8,674 nt of DNA from JBAPRR01 sp049281195 (GTDB taxonomy: Bacteria > Actinomycetota > Acidimicrobiia > Acidimicrobiales > CAVXTF01), in NCBI GenBank assembly GCA_049281195.1, contig JBAPRR010000148.1:1-8674 (forward strand), read 5' to 3'. Under the pieces are notes generated by a model, which saw nothing but the letters and a program-made list of their open reading frames with translations, ran no database searches and had not been told where the DNA came from. Of the stretch, positions 1-5,656 are shown one piece after another. A program made the translations under genes and the position numbers. Each line of letters starts with the position of its first letter. Position 1 is the first letter of the stretch.

Positions 1-67
1 GCAATAGAGCCACCGCGTCTCTTTTGAACTCGGGCGAGTAACGCCTCGAGGTTCCACGCTTTGCCAT
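1..67 (-). CDS. IS3/IS911-type transposase OrfA, N-terminal fragment (cut by window edge)
   Basis: Translation from the ATG at 67-65 gives MAKRGTSRRYSPEFKRDAVA, then LL. The R-Y-S-P-E-F-K-R-D-A-V block is the hallmark start of the helix-turn-helix OrfA of IS3/IS911-family transposases, which binds the element's ends before the OrfB DDE catalytic part acts. A strong GGAGGAGG Shine-Dalgarno lies 8 nt before the ATG. Only 22 full codons are present; the frame is still open at base 1. Intactness of the element cannot be judged. Synonymous families with the same N-terminal pattern (IS2, ISL-type Tnp_1 proteins) are possible. Confidence 0.75.
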   Translation of the reverse strand, partial: MAKRGTSRRYSPEFKRDAVALL

Positions 68-89
68 CCCAACATCCTCCTCCAGCTAG

Positions 90-111
90 GGCCGGTGAGG
101 TGTCCGGTTCA
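90..111 (-). repeat. Candidate terminal inverted repeat of the IS
   Basis: Read on the minus strand this is TGAACCGGACACCTCACCGG followed by CC. It starts with the TG dinucleotide typical of IS3-family ends and lies 23 bp before the orfA start codon. The matching repeat is outside the window, so this is inference by position and resemblance. Confidence 0.5.
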
Positions 112-219
112 ACGGGGGAAGTTCACACAGGCAGCGATGACGCGCGATGAGAGCAGAAGAAGCCAGGCCGGCTCTGCTAAACAGGGACCCAAATTCTACA
201 GCTGGAGTTCCTGATACTC

Positions 220-882
220 GTGTGCTTCTCCCCAGAAGGTGATCTCGGCGGTGGTCTCCTCGTAACCGCGATAGGGATTGACGCTTGCCGGCACCTCCGT
301 GGTCGAAACAATCAACTGCTCCTTGCCGCGTTGCCTCTCATACTCGGTTTGCACCAGATCGATGAGTCCCTGGTCTGGTTGAGCCTCCAGAATCATGTTC
401 CTCACTTAGCTGGACGGATAGCGATGTGGATCTATCTTCTCGTCGCCCTGGTGGTCGTTCCGGTGTTCGTGCCAGTCGCCATCTTCAAGGTCGAACCGAC
501 CAAACGCCGGAAGTGGATCATTGCCCCGTTCGTCGCATTGGGATCGGCCGTCGCGCTCGTCCTCTTGATAACGATGTTGCGCGGTCCGGTAACGGTCAAG
601 TTGGGCTCGTACCATCTCGCCTACAGCATCAGCCTCAAACACGGATTGCTCGTCATTGGCCTCTACGTCGTAGCGACCTGTGGGTCACTGCTGGTTTCGG
701 GCTACAAGCACATCGTCGTCTTCGGTCTGGCCAATCTGGTTGTCGTGGTAGTTCTGGCGAAGCTGACCGCTGACGGCTTCGCCTCGCTGTGGTGCGCATA
801 CGCCGCCCTGGCCAGTGCTGCAATCTCACTTCACCTGCGCCTTGGCCGAGCTCACCGCGAGAGTCCTTACGCGTTGACCTGA
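220..882 (+). CDS. DUF6629-type multi-pass membrane protein
   Basis: A 220-aa protein that opens MCFSPEGD, the conserved N-terminus of the DUF6629 family (MCFS..AD, then a glycine-rich first helix, then a G-x-H-Q-x-x-E-x-x-V-W block, here GLHQIDESLVW at residues 43-53). About six to seven hydrophobic segments span roughly residues 8-25, 33-55, 66-88, 98-119, 142-160, 163-183 and 190-208, so it should be an integral membrane protein. The function of the family is unknown. The GTG at 220 is chosen because the family starts at MCFS; a GGAG lies 12 nt upstream, a rather long spacing. Between the IS end (111) and this start I see no gene and no clear promoter. The last 16 bp overlap the end of the convergent gene. 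Confidence 0.8.
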   Translation: MCFSPEGDLGGGLLVTAIGIDACRHLRGRNNQLLLAALPLILGLHQIDESLVWLSLQNHVPHLAGRIAMWIYLLVALVVVPVFVPVAIFKVEPTKRRKWIIAPFVALGSAVALVLLITMLRGPVTVKLGSYHLAYSISLKHGLLVIGLYVVATCGSLLVSGYKHIVVFGLANLVVVVVLAKLTADGFASLWCAYAALASAAISLHLRLGRAHRESPYALT

Positions 883-1793
883 CGGGTCAAATCGTTGAAG
901 TTCGCCCGAAGTTTCAAAGTGTTGTCGAGGTAGACGATAGAGAGTGCCAGCCACTCGGTGCCCGCTGCTTCCAGATCGGCCGGCTCGGGTCCTAGCGGTG
1001 GTTTCGGCACAGAAAGACGCCACGGGCGGCGGCCATCGACGTGGAAGGCGCGACAGATGCGGTCCGCTTCAAAGAAGACGAGACTGCGGTGAACGTCCTG
1101 AGCAACCAGCACAACCAGTGCATCCATATCGGCACTGCCTGCTTCTACGGTTGATCTCGACCAACTCGAACGCCACACAGTTCGGGACCCTCGAACCTGT
1201 CCTGTTCGAACCACGGGCCCGCATGCTTCGAAAGAGATGTTGAAATCGGGAAAATAGGTGAAGCGCTGGCCTGCGGCGATCTCCAATAGGCGCTGTGCCA
1301 TCCGCTCGTCGACAGTCAGTGGATCCAAGGGCTCGTCCGACACGTCCGCGTCCCGCGGGAAGGTCACCTGCAGTTGGATGGAACCATTGCCTTGGTCGTC
1401 GGCCTCTGCGATCGATGCATGACCCGTGGGGTGCGCCGGGAAGACCCGTTCTCCATCAAACCGAAACCATTCACCGATCTCGTGAACAGAATTGAGGATG
1501 AGGTTCTCGACGGCATAGCGGCTTACGACAGCCAGCAGTTGGTCGTCATCGGCGCCCTCATCGGCCAGGGTGGCAGCCTCACTGCATGGGGTGTCGCTCT
1601 GCCAATTCCACTCTTGAGTGGCGCTCGAGTTGGCGAACCAGAGAGCGGAATCAGGTCCGCTCATTGTGACCTCGAGCCACAACGGCGGTCCCCAAAATCT
1701 CAGTCCGACCTCCGGTTGCCTGTGTTCGATCCGGTCGAGAATCGAGATCCAGCGGCCCTGAGACCAGTTTTCAGATGTATCGGGTTGGTTCAC
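867..1793 (-). CDS. Conserved-looking protein of unknown function, possibly with internal frame disturbance
   Basis: This 308-aa soluble protein is not one I recognise. It has no membrane segment or signal peptide. The most structured part is around residues 85-125, with LILNSVHEIGEWFRFDGERVFPAH. The GTG start overlaps the stop of the upstream LapA-domain gene (GTGA at 1793-1790), so the two are translationally coupled and probably work in one operon at or near the membrane. Residues about 190-217 (bases about 1145-1225) are abruptly Arg/Ser-rich (RTVWRSSWSRST). The neighbouring frames there encode far more protein-like strings (GPWFEQDRFEGPEL, then VAFELVEINR). This suggests three small indels of the same sign that restore the frame, or a locally scrambled segment. 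The C-terminus (DALVVLVAQDVHRSLVFF onward) reads normally again. Confidence 0.65.
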   Translation of the reverse strand: MNQPDTSENWSQGRWISILDRIEHRQPEVGLRFWGPPLWLEVTMSGPDSALWFANSSATQEWNWQSDTPCSEAATLADEGADDDQLLAVVSRYAVENLILNSVHEIGEWFRFDGERVFPAHPTGHASIAEADDQGNGSIQLQVTFPRDADVSDEPLDPLTVDERMAQRLLEIAAGQRFTYFPDFNISFEACGPVVRTGQVRGSRTVWRSSWSRSTVEAGSADMDALVVLVAQDVHRSLVFFEADRICRAFHVDGRRPWRLSVPKPPLGPEPADLEAAGTEWLALSIVYLDNTLKLRANFNDLTRQVNA

Positions 1794-2155
1794 TGTTCTG
1801 TCCGATGAGACCGACCGATGATCTTGCGTAGCTGGAGGATCCTGACCGAGCCGATCGCGAGCACGGACAAGCCGCCTAACGCCGCGGCAGCTAGCAAAGC
1901 GAGAGCCAGCGGTACGCGACCTGAGGCGGTGACGAAGCTGACCTTGGTACTCCCCAAGTTCTGGAATACGAAAATCAAAATGACCGCCAGGAGAACCAGT
2001 GCCGGGATCACCCTGACCCAGGCCCTGCTCGCTCTGGTAGAGGTTACGCGGGGGGTTTCGCTCGTCAAAACCGGCGAGAGGGGTTCTACGTCCGCCGCTT
2101 CAATGCCCGAGGCTTCCGGTGCCGGTGGCGTTTCAAAAGTGTGTTGGGTTCCCAT
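1790..2155 (-). CDS. LapA-domain (DUF1049) small membrane protein
   Basis: This 121-aa protein has a polar, proline-rich N-terminus (residues 1-45), a first transmembrane helix at about 48-66 (IPALVLLAVILIFVFQN), a short extracytoplasmic link with the family signature QNLGSTKVSFVTASGRVPLA, a second helix at about 80-103, and a basic C-terminal tail starting RILQLRK. This is the LapA/DUF1049 pattern (F-x-x-Q-N-...-V-x-F...P-L-A-L). In proteobacteria the domain assists LPS assembly; actinobacteria lack LPS, so the role here is unknown and probably envelope related. The ATG at 2155 has a GGGGG stretch about 6 nt upstream. The stop overlaps the GTG of the downstream 308-aa gene. Confidence 0.85.
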   Translation of the reverse strand: MGTQHTFETPPAPEASGIEAADVEPLSPVLTSETPRVTSTRASRAWVRVIPALVLLAVILIFVFQNLGSTKVSFVTASGRVPLALALLAAAALGGLSVLAIGSVRILQLRKIIGRSHRTEQ

Positions 2156-2171
2156 TGGAACCCCCGATCTT

Positions 2172-2187
2172 CTCCCGAATACGGGAG
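2172..2187. repeat. Perfect inverted repeat CTCCCG-AATA-CGGGAG upstream of the LapA-domain gene
   Basis: A 6-bp perfect inverted repeat with a 4-nt centre lies 17 bp before the ATG at 2155, in the expected 5' UTR or operator zone. A second, independent palindrome follows at 2194-2206. It could be a repressor site or an RNA hairpin close to the ribosome binding site. No protein is assigned. Confidence 0.4.
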
Positions 2188-2193
2188 CGCATC

Positions 2194-2206
2194 GCTCAAG
2201 CTGAGC
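2194..2206. repeat. Inverted repeat GCTCA-AGC-TGAGC
   Basis: A 5-bp perfect inverted repeat with a 3-nt centre, six bases outside the 2172-2187 palindrome, both upstream of the LapA-domain gene. The rest of the 2156-2439 intergenic stretch shows no convincing gene or promoter on either strand. Confidence 0.3.
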
Positions 2207-2419
2207 ATTCCAAATTTACCATGTGCCTGGATTCCGAGCGTCAGATTCTTCAATCAACGGAGGCTCGCTTCGAGTTGGTCGATCTGCGTTCACTGATGAA
2301 CCGCAAAGTAGTGGGCCGAACCACAAGTCACGATGTCCCGGCGTGGAAGGCACCGCTACGACAACGGGCCGTCCGGGGGGACAGCTGGTTGTTCCAAGGA
2401 TCAGGCTCAAGCCTTCGTA

Positions 2420-2434
2420 CATCCTTGTAGGATG
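2420..2434 (+). promoter_or_regulatory. Small hairpin covering the Shine-Dalgarno of the zinc-ribbon gene
   Basis: CATCC (2420-2424), TTGTA, GGATG (2430-2434) is a perfect 5-bp stem whose 3' arm includes most of the AGGA ribosome binding site of the GTG at 2440. It may dampen translation. A stem this short can occur by chance. Confidence 0.3.
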
Positions 2435-2439
2435 CCGGT

Positions 2440-2622
2440 GTGGCAGACGAAAGATGCCCATACGCCCACGGTCCTTTGATCACACGGGGACCCCGGGTGG
2501 ATGGAAAGCAAGGGGTAGACAAGCAGGGGCGTTCTTACACGTCGATCATGGTCTGTCCGCAATGCAATTGCTATTTTGCCGTGACGGGTATTCGCGAGAT
2601 CGTCGAGGTTCAGGTTCTGTAA
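2440..2622 (+). CDS. Very small putative zinc-ribbon protein
   Basis: A 60-aa basic protein with Cys6-x3-His10 near the N-terminus (CPYAH) and Cys39-x2-Cys42-x-Cys44 (CPQCNC) near the C-terminus. The spacing fits a small two-knuckle zinc ribbon, with a hydrophobic C-terminal strand pattern (FAVTGIREIVEVQVL). The GTG start has an AGGA at 2429-2432, spaced 7 nt. No domain family is recognised and no partner is evident: the neighbours on both sides are on the other strand. Support comes from the paired metal-ligand motifs, a good ribosome binding site and an abrupt, sensible C-terminus. It could still be a chance frame. Confidence 0.55.
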   Translation: MADERCPYAHGPLITRGPRVDGKQGVDKQGRSYTSIMVCPQCNCYFAVTGIREIVEVQVL

Positions 2623-2626
2623 ATCG

Positions 2627-2644
2627 AGACAGGCCTCGCTGTCT
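2627..2644. terminator. Hairpin between two convergent genes, possible terminator
   Basis: AGACAG (2627-2632), loop GCCTCG, CTGTCT (2639-2644) forms a perfect 6-bp stem with a hexaloop, five bases after the stop of the zinc-ribbon gene and 38 bp before the end of the convergent membrane-protein gene. There is no T-run on either side, so intrinsic termination would be weak. Confidence 0.35.
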
Positions 2645-2681
2645 GATCGACTCCATTGCGTCCTCGTCTGAAGCGTGCGAG

Positions 2682-2948
2682 CTACTGGTGCAGCTCTTCA
2701 TGCACGGAAGTCGAGCGGCCTTGGGCATCTATCGCTTCGCGCTCGTAGGTGTGACCCCGGCTTGATGCAGGACGGCGGGACACGCCAAACACAATCCCCG
2801 AAGCCACCAGTCCGACGCCGCCGACGACCATGAGGATCACGCCAACCGTCGAGAGCCTGAACCCGTGACCTTGAGTGGTCACCGCCCAGTACATAACAGC
2901 ACCTGCTGCGATTGCGATGATGCTGAAGACCATCCCTGTTCGTCCCAC
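2682..2948 (-). CDS. DUF6458-like small two-helix membrane protein
   Basis: This 88-aa protein has two hydrophobic helices, about residues 6-23 (MVFSIIAIAAGAVMYWAV) and 34-55 (VGVILMVVGGVGLVASGIV). They are joined by a short loop with L-S-T-V-G, and a charged cytoplasmic tail rich in Arg, Glu and His follows. The layout (Gly-rich start, one helix ending in AV, then a TVG-I-L-M-V-G-G-V-G-L second helix) matches the actinobacterial DUF6458-type proteins, whose function is unknown. Start choice: GTG at 2948 has GGAGG with a 4-nt gap. An ATG two bases upstream is in another frame and gives only a short peptide. A sigma-70-like promoter candidate lies about 95 bp upstream. Confidence 0.75.
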   Translation of the reverse strand: MGRTGMVFSIIAIAAGAVMYWAVTTQGHGFRLSTVGVILMVVGGVGLVASGIVFGVSRRPASSRGHTYEREAIDAQGRSTSVHEELHQ

Positions 2949-3042
2949 ATTTCCTCCATATCGTTTTTCTGACCATCAGCCAGAAACGAAGAATGCAGGG
3001 TCCGGGATCTTCGGCACCCAAGTATAGCACTGCAAACCAGTA

Positions 3043-3070
3043 AATATAAAAAGCATTCGTCGCAAACCAA
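3043..3070 (-). promoter_or_regulatory. Candidate promoter for the DUF6458-like gene
   Basis: On the minus strand TTGGTT (3070-3065), 16 nt, TATATT (3048-3043) resembles a sigma-70/SigA promoter. It sits in the most AT-rich stretch of the window and would give a 5' UTR of about 85-90 nt. A second TATACT lies at 3026-3021 without a convincing -35. Confidence 0.4.
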
Positions 3071-3198
3071 AAGGAACGCGAAATCGGACCTTCGCCAGGT
3101 CCATTTGTCGAAAGCTCTTTAGTCCATGGGGCAAGTGCGGATTGGGATCTCTCCAATGGCCACCTCGAAGACCGCAAGGATCGAGTTTTTGGGCACCG

Positions 3199-3207
3199 TG
3201 CTACGCT
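3199..3207 (+). promoter_or_regulatory. Extended -10 promoter of leader module copy 1
   Basis: TGC-TACGCT is an extended -10 element (TGN-TANNNT), conserved as TGA-TACGCT in copy 2 at 5657. No convincing -35 is visible in either copy. Transcription would begin near 3213-3220, directly before the first hairpin of the leader RNA. The conservation with copy 2 begins at about this box, which supports a promoter role. Confidence 0.5.
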
Positions 3208-3220
3208 CGAAGGTGCTGAA

Positions 3221-3281
3221 GGGTCCGAGACCCAGCCTCTTTCGCTCCCGGCTACTGCTGGGCAACAGACGGAGGCAAGGA
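3221..3281 (+). ncRNA. Structured 5' leader RNA, copy 1 (candidate cis-regulatory element)
   Basis: Predicted by eye: hairpin P1 GGGTC (3221-3225)/GACCC (3229-3233); outer stem P2 GCCTCT (3235-3240)/GGAGGC (3271-3276), which includes the Shine-Dalgarno of the small ORF; and inner hairpin P3 CCCGGC (3247-3252)/GCTGGG (3257-3262) with loop TACT. The strand TTTCGCT before P3 and CAACAGA after it are unpaired and identical in both copies. P2 would hide the ribosome binding site, so release of P2 would turn translation on. I cannot match it to a riboswitch class I know. A thermometer or a protein-bound leader is also possible. Confidence 0.6.
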
Positions 3282-3446
3282 ATGGGTCTCGCTACTGAAA
3301 CCCCTATAGAAGTGCATTCGAGTTCCGTATTCTACGGATCCTCACCCGAACAACTGATCTCGGATATTTCCCACGAGCCTGCGTCACACAGCGCGCCAGA
3401 GCGGTCGGCGGCGAACAGTGTGGTCGGCACAAATGTTGCCCACTAA
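3282..3446 (+). CDS. Small leader protein, copy 1, upstream of ftsH
   Basis: A 54-aa ORF: MGLATETPIE, then VHSSSVFYGSSPEQLIS and a polar, Ser/Ala-rich tail ending NVAH. The first 27 residues align without gaps to the small ORF at 5739, with 17 identities by my count (MG..TET.IE, S.S, GSSPEQL.S). It has GGAGG at 3271-3275 and a 6-nt gap to the ATG, but that site is inside the P2 stem of the leader RNA. There is no membrane helix and no run of a single amino acid, so classical attenuation is unlikely. The stop is 42 bp before the ftsH ATG and in the same reading frame. The open frame extends upstream to 3126, but the start at 3282 is chosen because of the Shine-Dalgarno and the match to copy 2. 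Function is unknown. Confidence 0.6.
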   Translation: MGLATETPIEVHSSSVFYGSSPEQLISDISHEPASHSAPERSAANSVVGTNVAH

Positions 3447-3488
3447 AGGCTCCCCGAGGTTCGAAGAGGCCCGGGACCCGGAGTCGAT

Positions 3489-5516
3489 ATGCGCCAGTTC
3501 TGGGCGCCCCGCAATGCCGCGTCGCAGCCTCAGAGAAATACGGCCGTGCGGGGCCCTGACTTGACGGCGGAGCATCACACGACTTCTGCGCGGACTGACG
3601 CGACAAACAATCGGACCCCGGCCGTAACGCCTTCGCCTCAACGATGGCGATTGTGGTTTGTCATCGCCGGAGTCCTGCTGTTGGCGATTCTGTTCATACA
3701 TCTGGATACCGACACCACCCCGACGCAGAACTTCACTTATACCAATTTCGTCAACGAAGTAACGACAAATAAGGTCGCGACGGCCGCGATCACCTCGACG
3801 GGTGCAGTATCAGGGAAGTTGCGTAGTGGGGCTGCGTACACATCGGAGATCCCCGTCGCGTTGGACAGCACCTCTCTGTCTCCGCTTCTACTCGAGCACA
3901 AGGTTCAGGTGACAGGCACCAACCCGAGCACGACGTCGGTCCTGGTCATCTTCCTCGACCTGCTTCCGATCATCTTCATCATCGGAATAGTCATCTGGTT
4001 CGCACGCCGAAGCCGCAAACAGATGGGTGGCGGACTCGGCGGGATCATGGGCTTCGGAAGATCGAGGGTCAAGGTCTACGACGAGGACAGACCGGCGACC
4101 CGCTTCGCCGACATCGCCGGGTACGAGGGTTCCAAAGCTGAAGTCGTCGAAATCGTGGACTTCTTGAAGCATCCCGCTCGTTACGTTCGAGCAGGGGCAG
4201 TGGGTCCGAAGGGTGTCCTCATGGTCGGACCTCCCGGGACCGGCAAGACCCTCCTGGCAAGGGCGGTCGCCGGTGAAGCGGGAGTCCCGTTCTTCGCTCT
4301 CAGCGGGTCGAGCTTCGTAGAAATGTTCGTAGGAGTGGGAGCGTCGAGGGTTCGCGACCTATTCTCCGACGCGCGCAAGCGCGCTCCGTCGATCATCTTC
4401 ATCGACGAGATCGACGCTATAGGTGGGCGGCGGGGACCGGGCGGGTTCGGCTCTAACGACGAACGCGAGCAGACGCTCAACCAACTCCTGTCGGAGATGG
4501 ACGGCTTCGAACCCGGAGCCAACGTGGTGGTGATGGGAGCGACGAACAGAGCCGAGATCCTCGATACCGCACTCTTGCGGCCAGGCCGTTTCGACCGCAT
4601 GGTGGAGATTCCTTTACCCAACCAGAAGGAACGAACGGCCATTCTCGCCATCCACGGGCACGGCAAGCAGTTCGGCCCTGATGTGGACCTCGACGTCGTG
4701 TCGCGTGGCACCCCCGGCTTTTCTGGAGCCGACCTGGCGAACCTGGTGAACGAAGCGGCGATAAACGCGGTAAGAGGAGATCGACACATCATCAGGGCAT
4801 CCGATTTCGACGCTGCGAGAGAGCGTCTCCTCATCGGCCGGCGCGACGCCTCCAACGCTTTGCTGCCTGAAGAGAAGCGTTCCGTGGCAGTTCACGAGGC
4901 TGGTCACGCCCTCGTCGCGATTCTGTCGGATCATGCTGACCCGGTGGCGAAGGTGACGATCCTTCCACGCGGCGCGGCTCTCGGCGTAACCGAACAATTG
5001 CCCGAATTCGAGCGCCACCTGTACTCAGAGAGCTACCTCAGCGACTCTCTCGCTGTCCGTCTTGGTGGCCGTGCCGCCGAGATCCTCGTGTTGGGCGAAC
5101 CTTCCACAGGAGCATCCAACGATCTCGCAGGCGCCACAGAGCTCGCGACCCGAATGGTCCGTGAATGGGGATTCTCGAACGAGATCGGGCCGATCGGTTA
5201 CGGACCGGAAGGAGCGAGTCGAGACAATCCCTTCGCCGGTCGGCCCTATGCCGAAGAAACCCAGCGTGCCATTGACACCGAAGTGGCCAGACTGCTCAGA
5301 GAAGCAGAGGTCCGCGCTACGCAATTGCTTCGGGAACACCACGAAATATTGGAACGGGTAGTCGACCTGTTGCTTGAGCGCGAAACGATCGACGGTTCCG
5401 AGCTTGCTGCCATCGTCCAGGTGCCGGAGCCTCAAAAGCCAGAACAGCAGTCAACTGTCGCACCGCGAGCCGTGGCCATGGCACAAAGCCGATTTTCCGA
5501 CGTCGCACACCCGTAA
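3489..5516 (+). CDS. ftsH: ATP-dependent zinc metalloprotease FtsH
   Basis: This 675-aa membrane-anchored AAA+ protease forms hexamers that extract and degrade membrane and short-lived cytosolic proteins. Order of parts: a cytoplasmic, low-complexity extension of about 50 residues; transmembrane helix 1 at about 54-71; an extracytoplasmic FtsH domain to about 150; helix 2 at 151-171; and an AAA module with Walker A GPPGTGKT (247-254), pore-loop FVG (280-282), Walker B IIFIDEIDA (302-310) and the second region of homology ATNR...RPGRFDR (351-370). The peptidase has zinc site HEAGH (469-473) and third ligand Asp545 in STGASNDLAGAT. All catalytic residues are present. Helical segments follow, with a disordered Gln/Pro/Ala-rich tail after about 645. 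GGAG lies 5 nt before the ATG. It follows leader module copy 1 and is probably controlled by it. The N-terminal extension and the LGVTEQLPEFERHLYSES peptidase loop suggest a secondary actinobacterial paralogue. Confidence 0.97.
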   Translation: MRQFWAPRNAASQPQRNTAVRGPDLTAEHHTTSARTDATNNRTPAVTPSPQRWRLWFVIAGVLLLAILFIHLDTDTTPTQNFTYTNFVNEVTTNKVATAAITSTGAVSGKLRSGAAYTSEIPVALDSTSLSPLLLEHKVQVTGTNPSTTSVLVIFLDLLPIIFIIGIVIWFARRSRKQMGGGLGGIMGFGRSRVKVYDEDRPATRFADIAGYEGSKAEVVEIVDFLKHPARYVRAGAVGPKGVLMVGPPGTGKTLLARAVAGEAGVPFFALSGSSFVEMFVGVGASRVRDLFSDARKRAPSIIFIDEIDAIGGRRGPGGFGSNDEREQTLNQLLSEMDGFEPGANVVVMGATNRAEILDTALLRPGRFDRMVEIPLPNQKERTAILAIHGHGKQFGPDVDLDVVSRGTPGFSGADLANLVNEAAINAVRGDRHIIRASDFDAARERLLIGRRDASNALLPEEKRSVAVHEAGHALVAILSDHADPVAKVTILPRGAALGVTEQLPEFERHLYSESYLSDSLAVRLGGRAAEILVLGEPSTGASNDLAGATELATRMVREWGFSNEIGPIGYGPEGASRDNPFAGRPYAEETQRAIDTEVARLLREAEVRATQLLREHHEILERVVDLLLERETIDGSELAAIVQVPEPQKPEQQSTVAPRAVAMAQSRFSDVAHP

Positions 5517-5571
5517 CGGAGCACTACCACCTACCGAGGTGACTTGAGAGTTGTTCAGTTTGTGTGTCTGC

Positions 5572-5591
5572 GACAGCTTCAGACAGCTTCA
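5572..5591 (+). repeat. Tandem 10-bp direct repeat GACAGCTTCA x2
   Basis: Two exact adjacent copies (5572-5581 and 5582-5591) lie in the intergenic region after ftsH. They are about 70 bp before the -10 box of leader module copy 2, so they could be an activator site for that promoter. A replication-slippage duplication is equally likely. Confidence 0.45.
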
Positions 5592-5612
5592 GCCTGTTCA
5601 TCGGCTGCCCGA

Positions 5613-5631
5613 GCTCCCAAAGTTGGGGAGC
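5613..5631 (+). terminator. Hairpin after ftsH, possible terminator
   Basis: GCTCCC (5613-5618), 7-nt loop, GGGAGC (5626-5631) is a perfect 6-bp GC-rich stem about 100 bp past the ftsH stop and before the promoter of the next operon. No T-tract follows, so termination would be weak or factor dependent. Confidence 0.35.
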
Positions 5632-5656
5632 ACGAACGTCCATAATTCCCGCTTCG

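Larger units (their letters stand above)
1..111 (-). mobile_element. IS3-like insertion sequence, end fragment (continues off left edge)
   Basis: On the minus strand the block begins TGAACCGGACACCTCACCGG at 111 and is followed, after a strong Shine-Dalgarno, by the first codons of an IS3-type OrfA. A terminal TGAACCGG-type inverted repeat close upstream of orfA is the usual IS3-family arrangement. The outer boundary at about 111 is inferred from the TG terminus. The other end and the target duplication cannot be seen here, so boundary and family rest on one end only. Confidence 0.65.

Noticed and set aside
196..405. 69-codon minus-strand frame with a protein-like composition
   Set aside because: It is antisense to the conserved N-terminus of the DUF6629 protein and shows no family pattern or ribosome binding site.
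2223..2765. 180-codon plus-strand frame across the zinc-ribbon and DUF6458 region
   Set aside because: It crosses two better candidates on both strands, is Arg/Gly/Ser-rich, and has no ribosome binding site.
3126..3281. N-terminal extension of the leader ORF to an ATG at 3126
   Set aside because: It would cover the promoter and hairpins conserved with copy 2; the Shine-Dalgarno and homology both point to the start at 3282.
3221..3281. Leader element as a SAM, cobalamin, c-di-GMP, c-di-AMP, ZTP or THF riboswitch
   Set aside because: None of the core motifs I remember for these classes is present; this judgement is from memory, and a covariance search could overturn it.
4181..4855. 224-codon open frame antisense to ftsH
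   Set aside because: It lies entirely within the AAA module of ftsH; its Ser/Pro/Arg-rich translation is typical of a mirror frame in GC-rich DNA.
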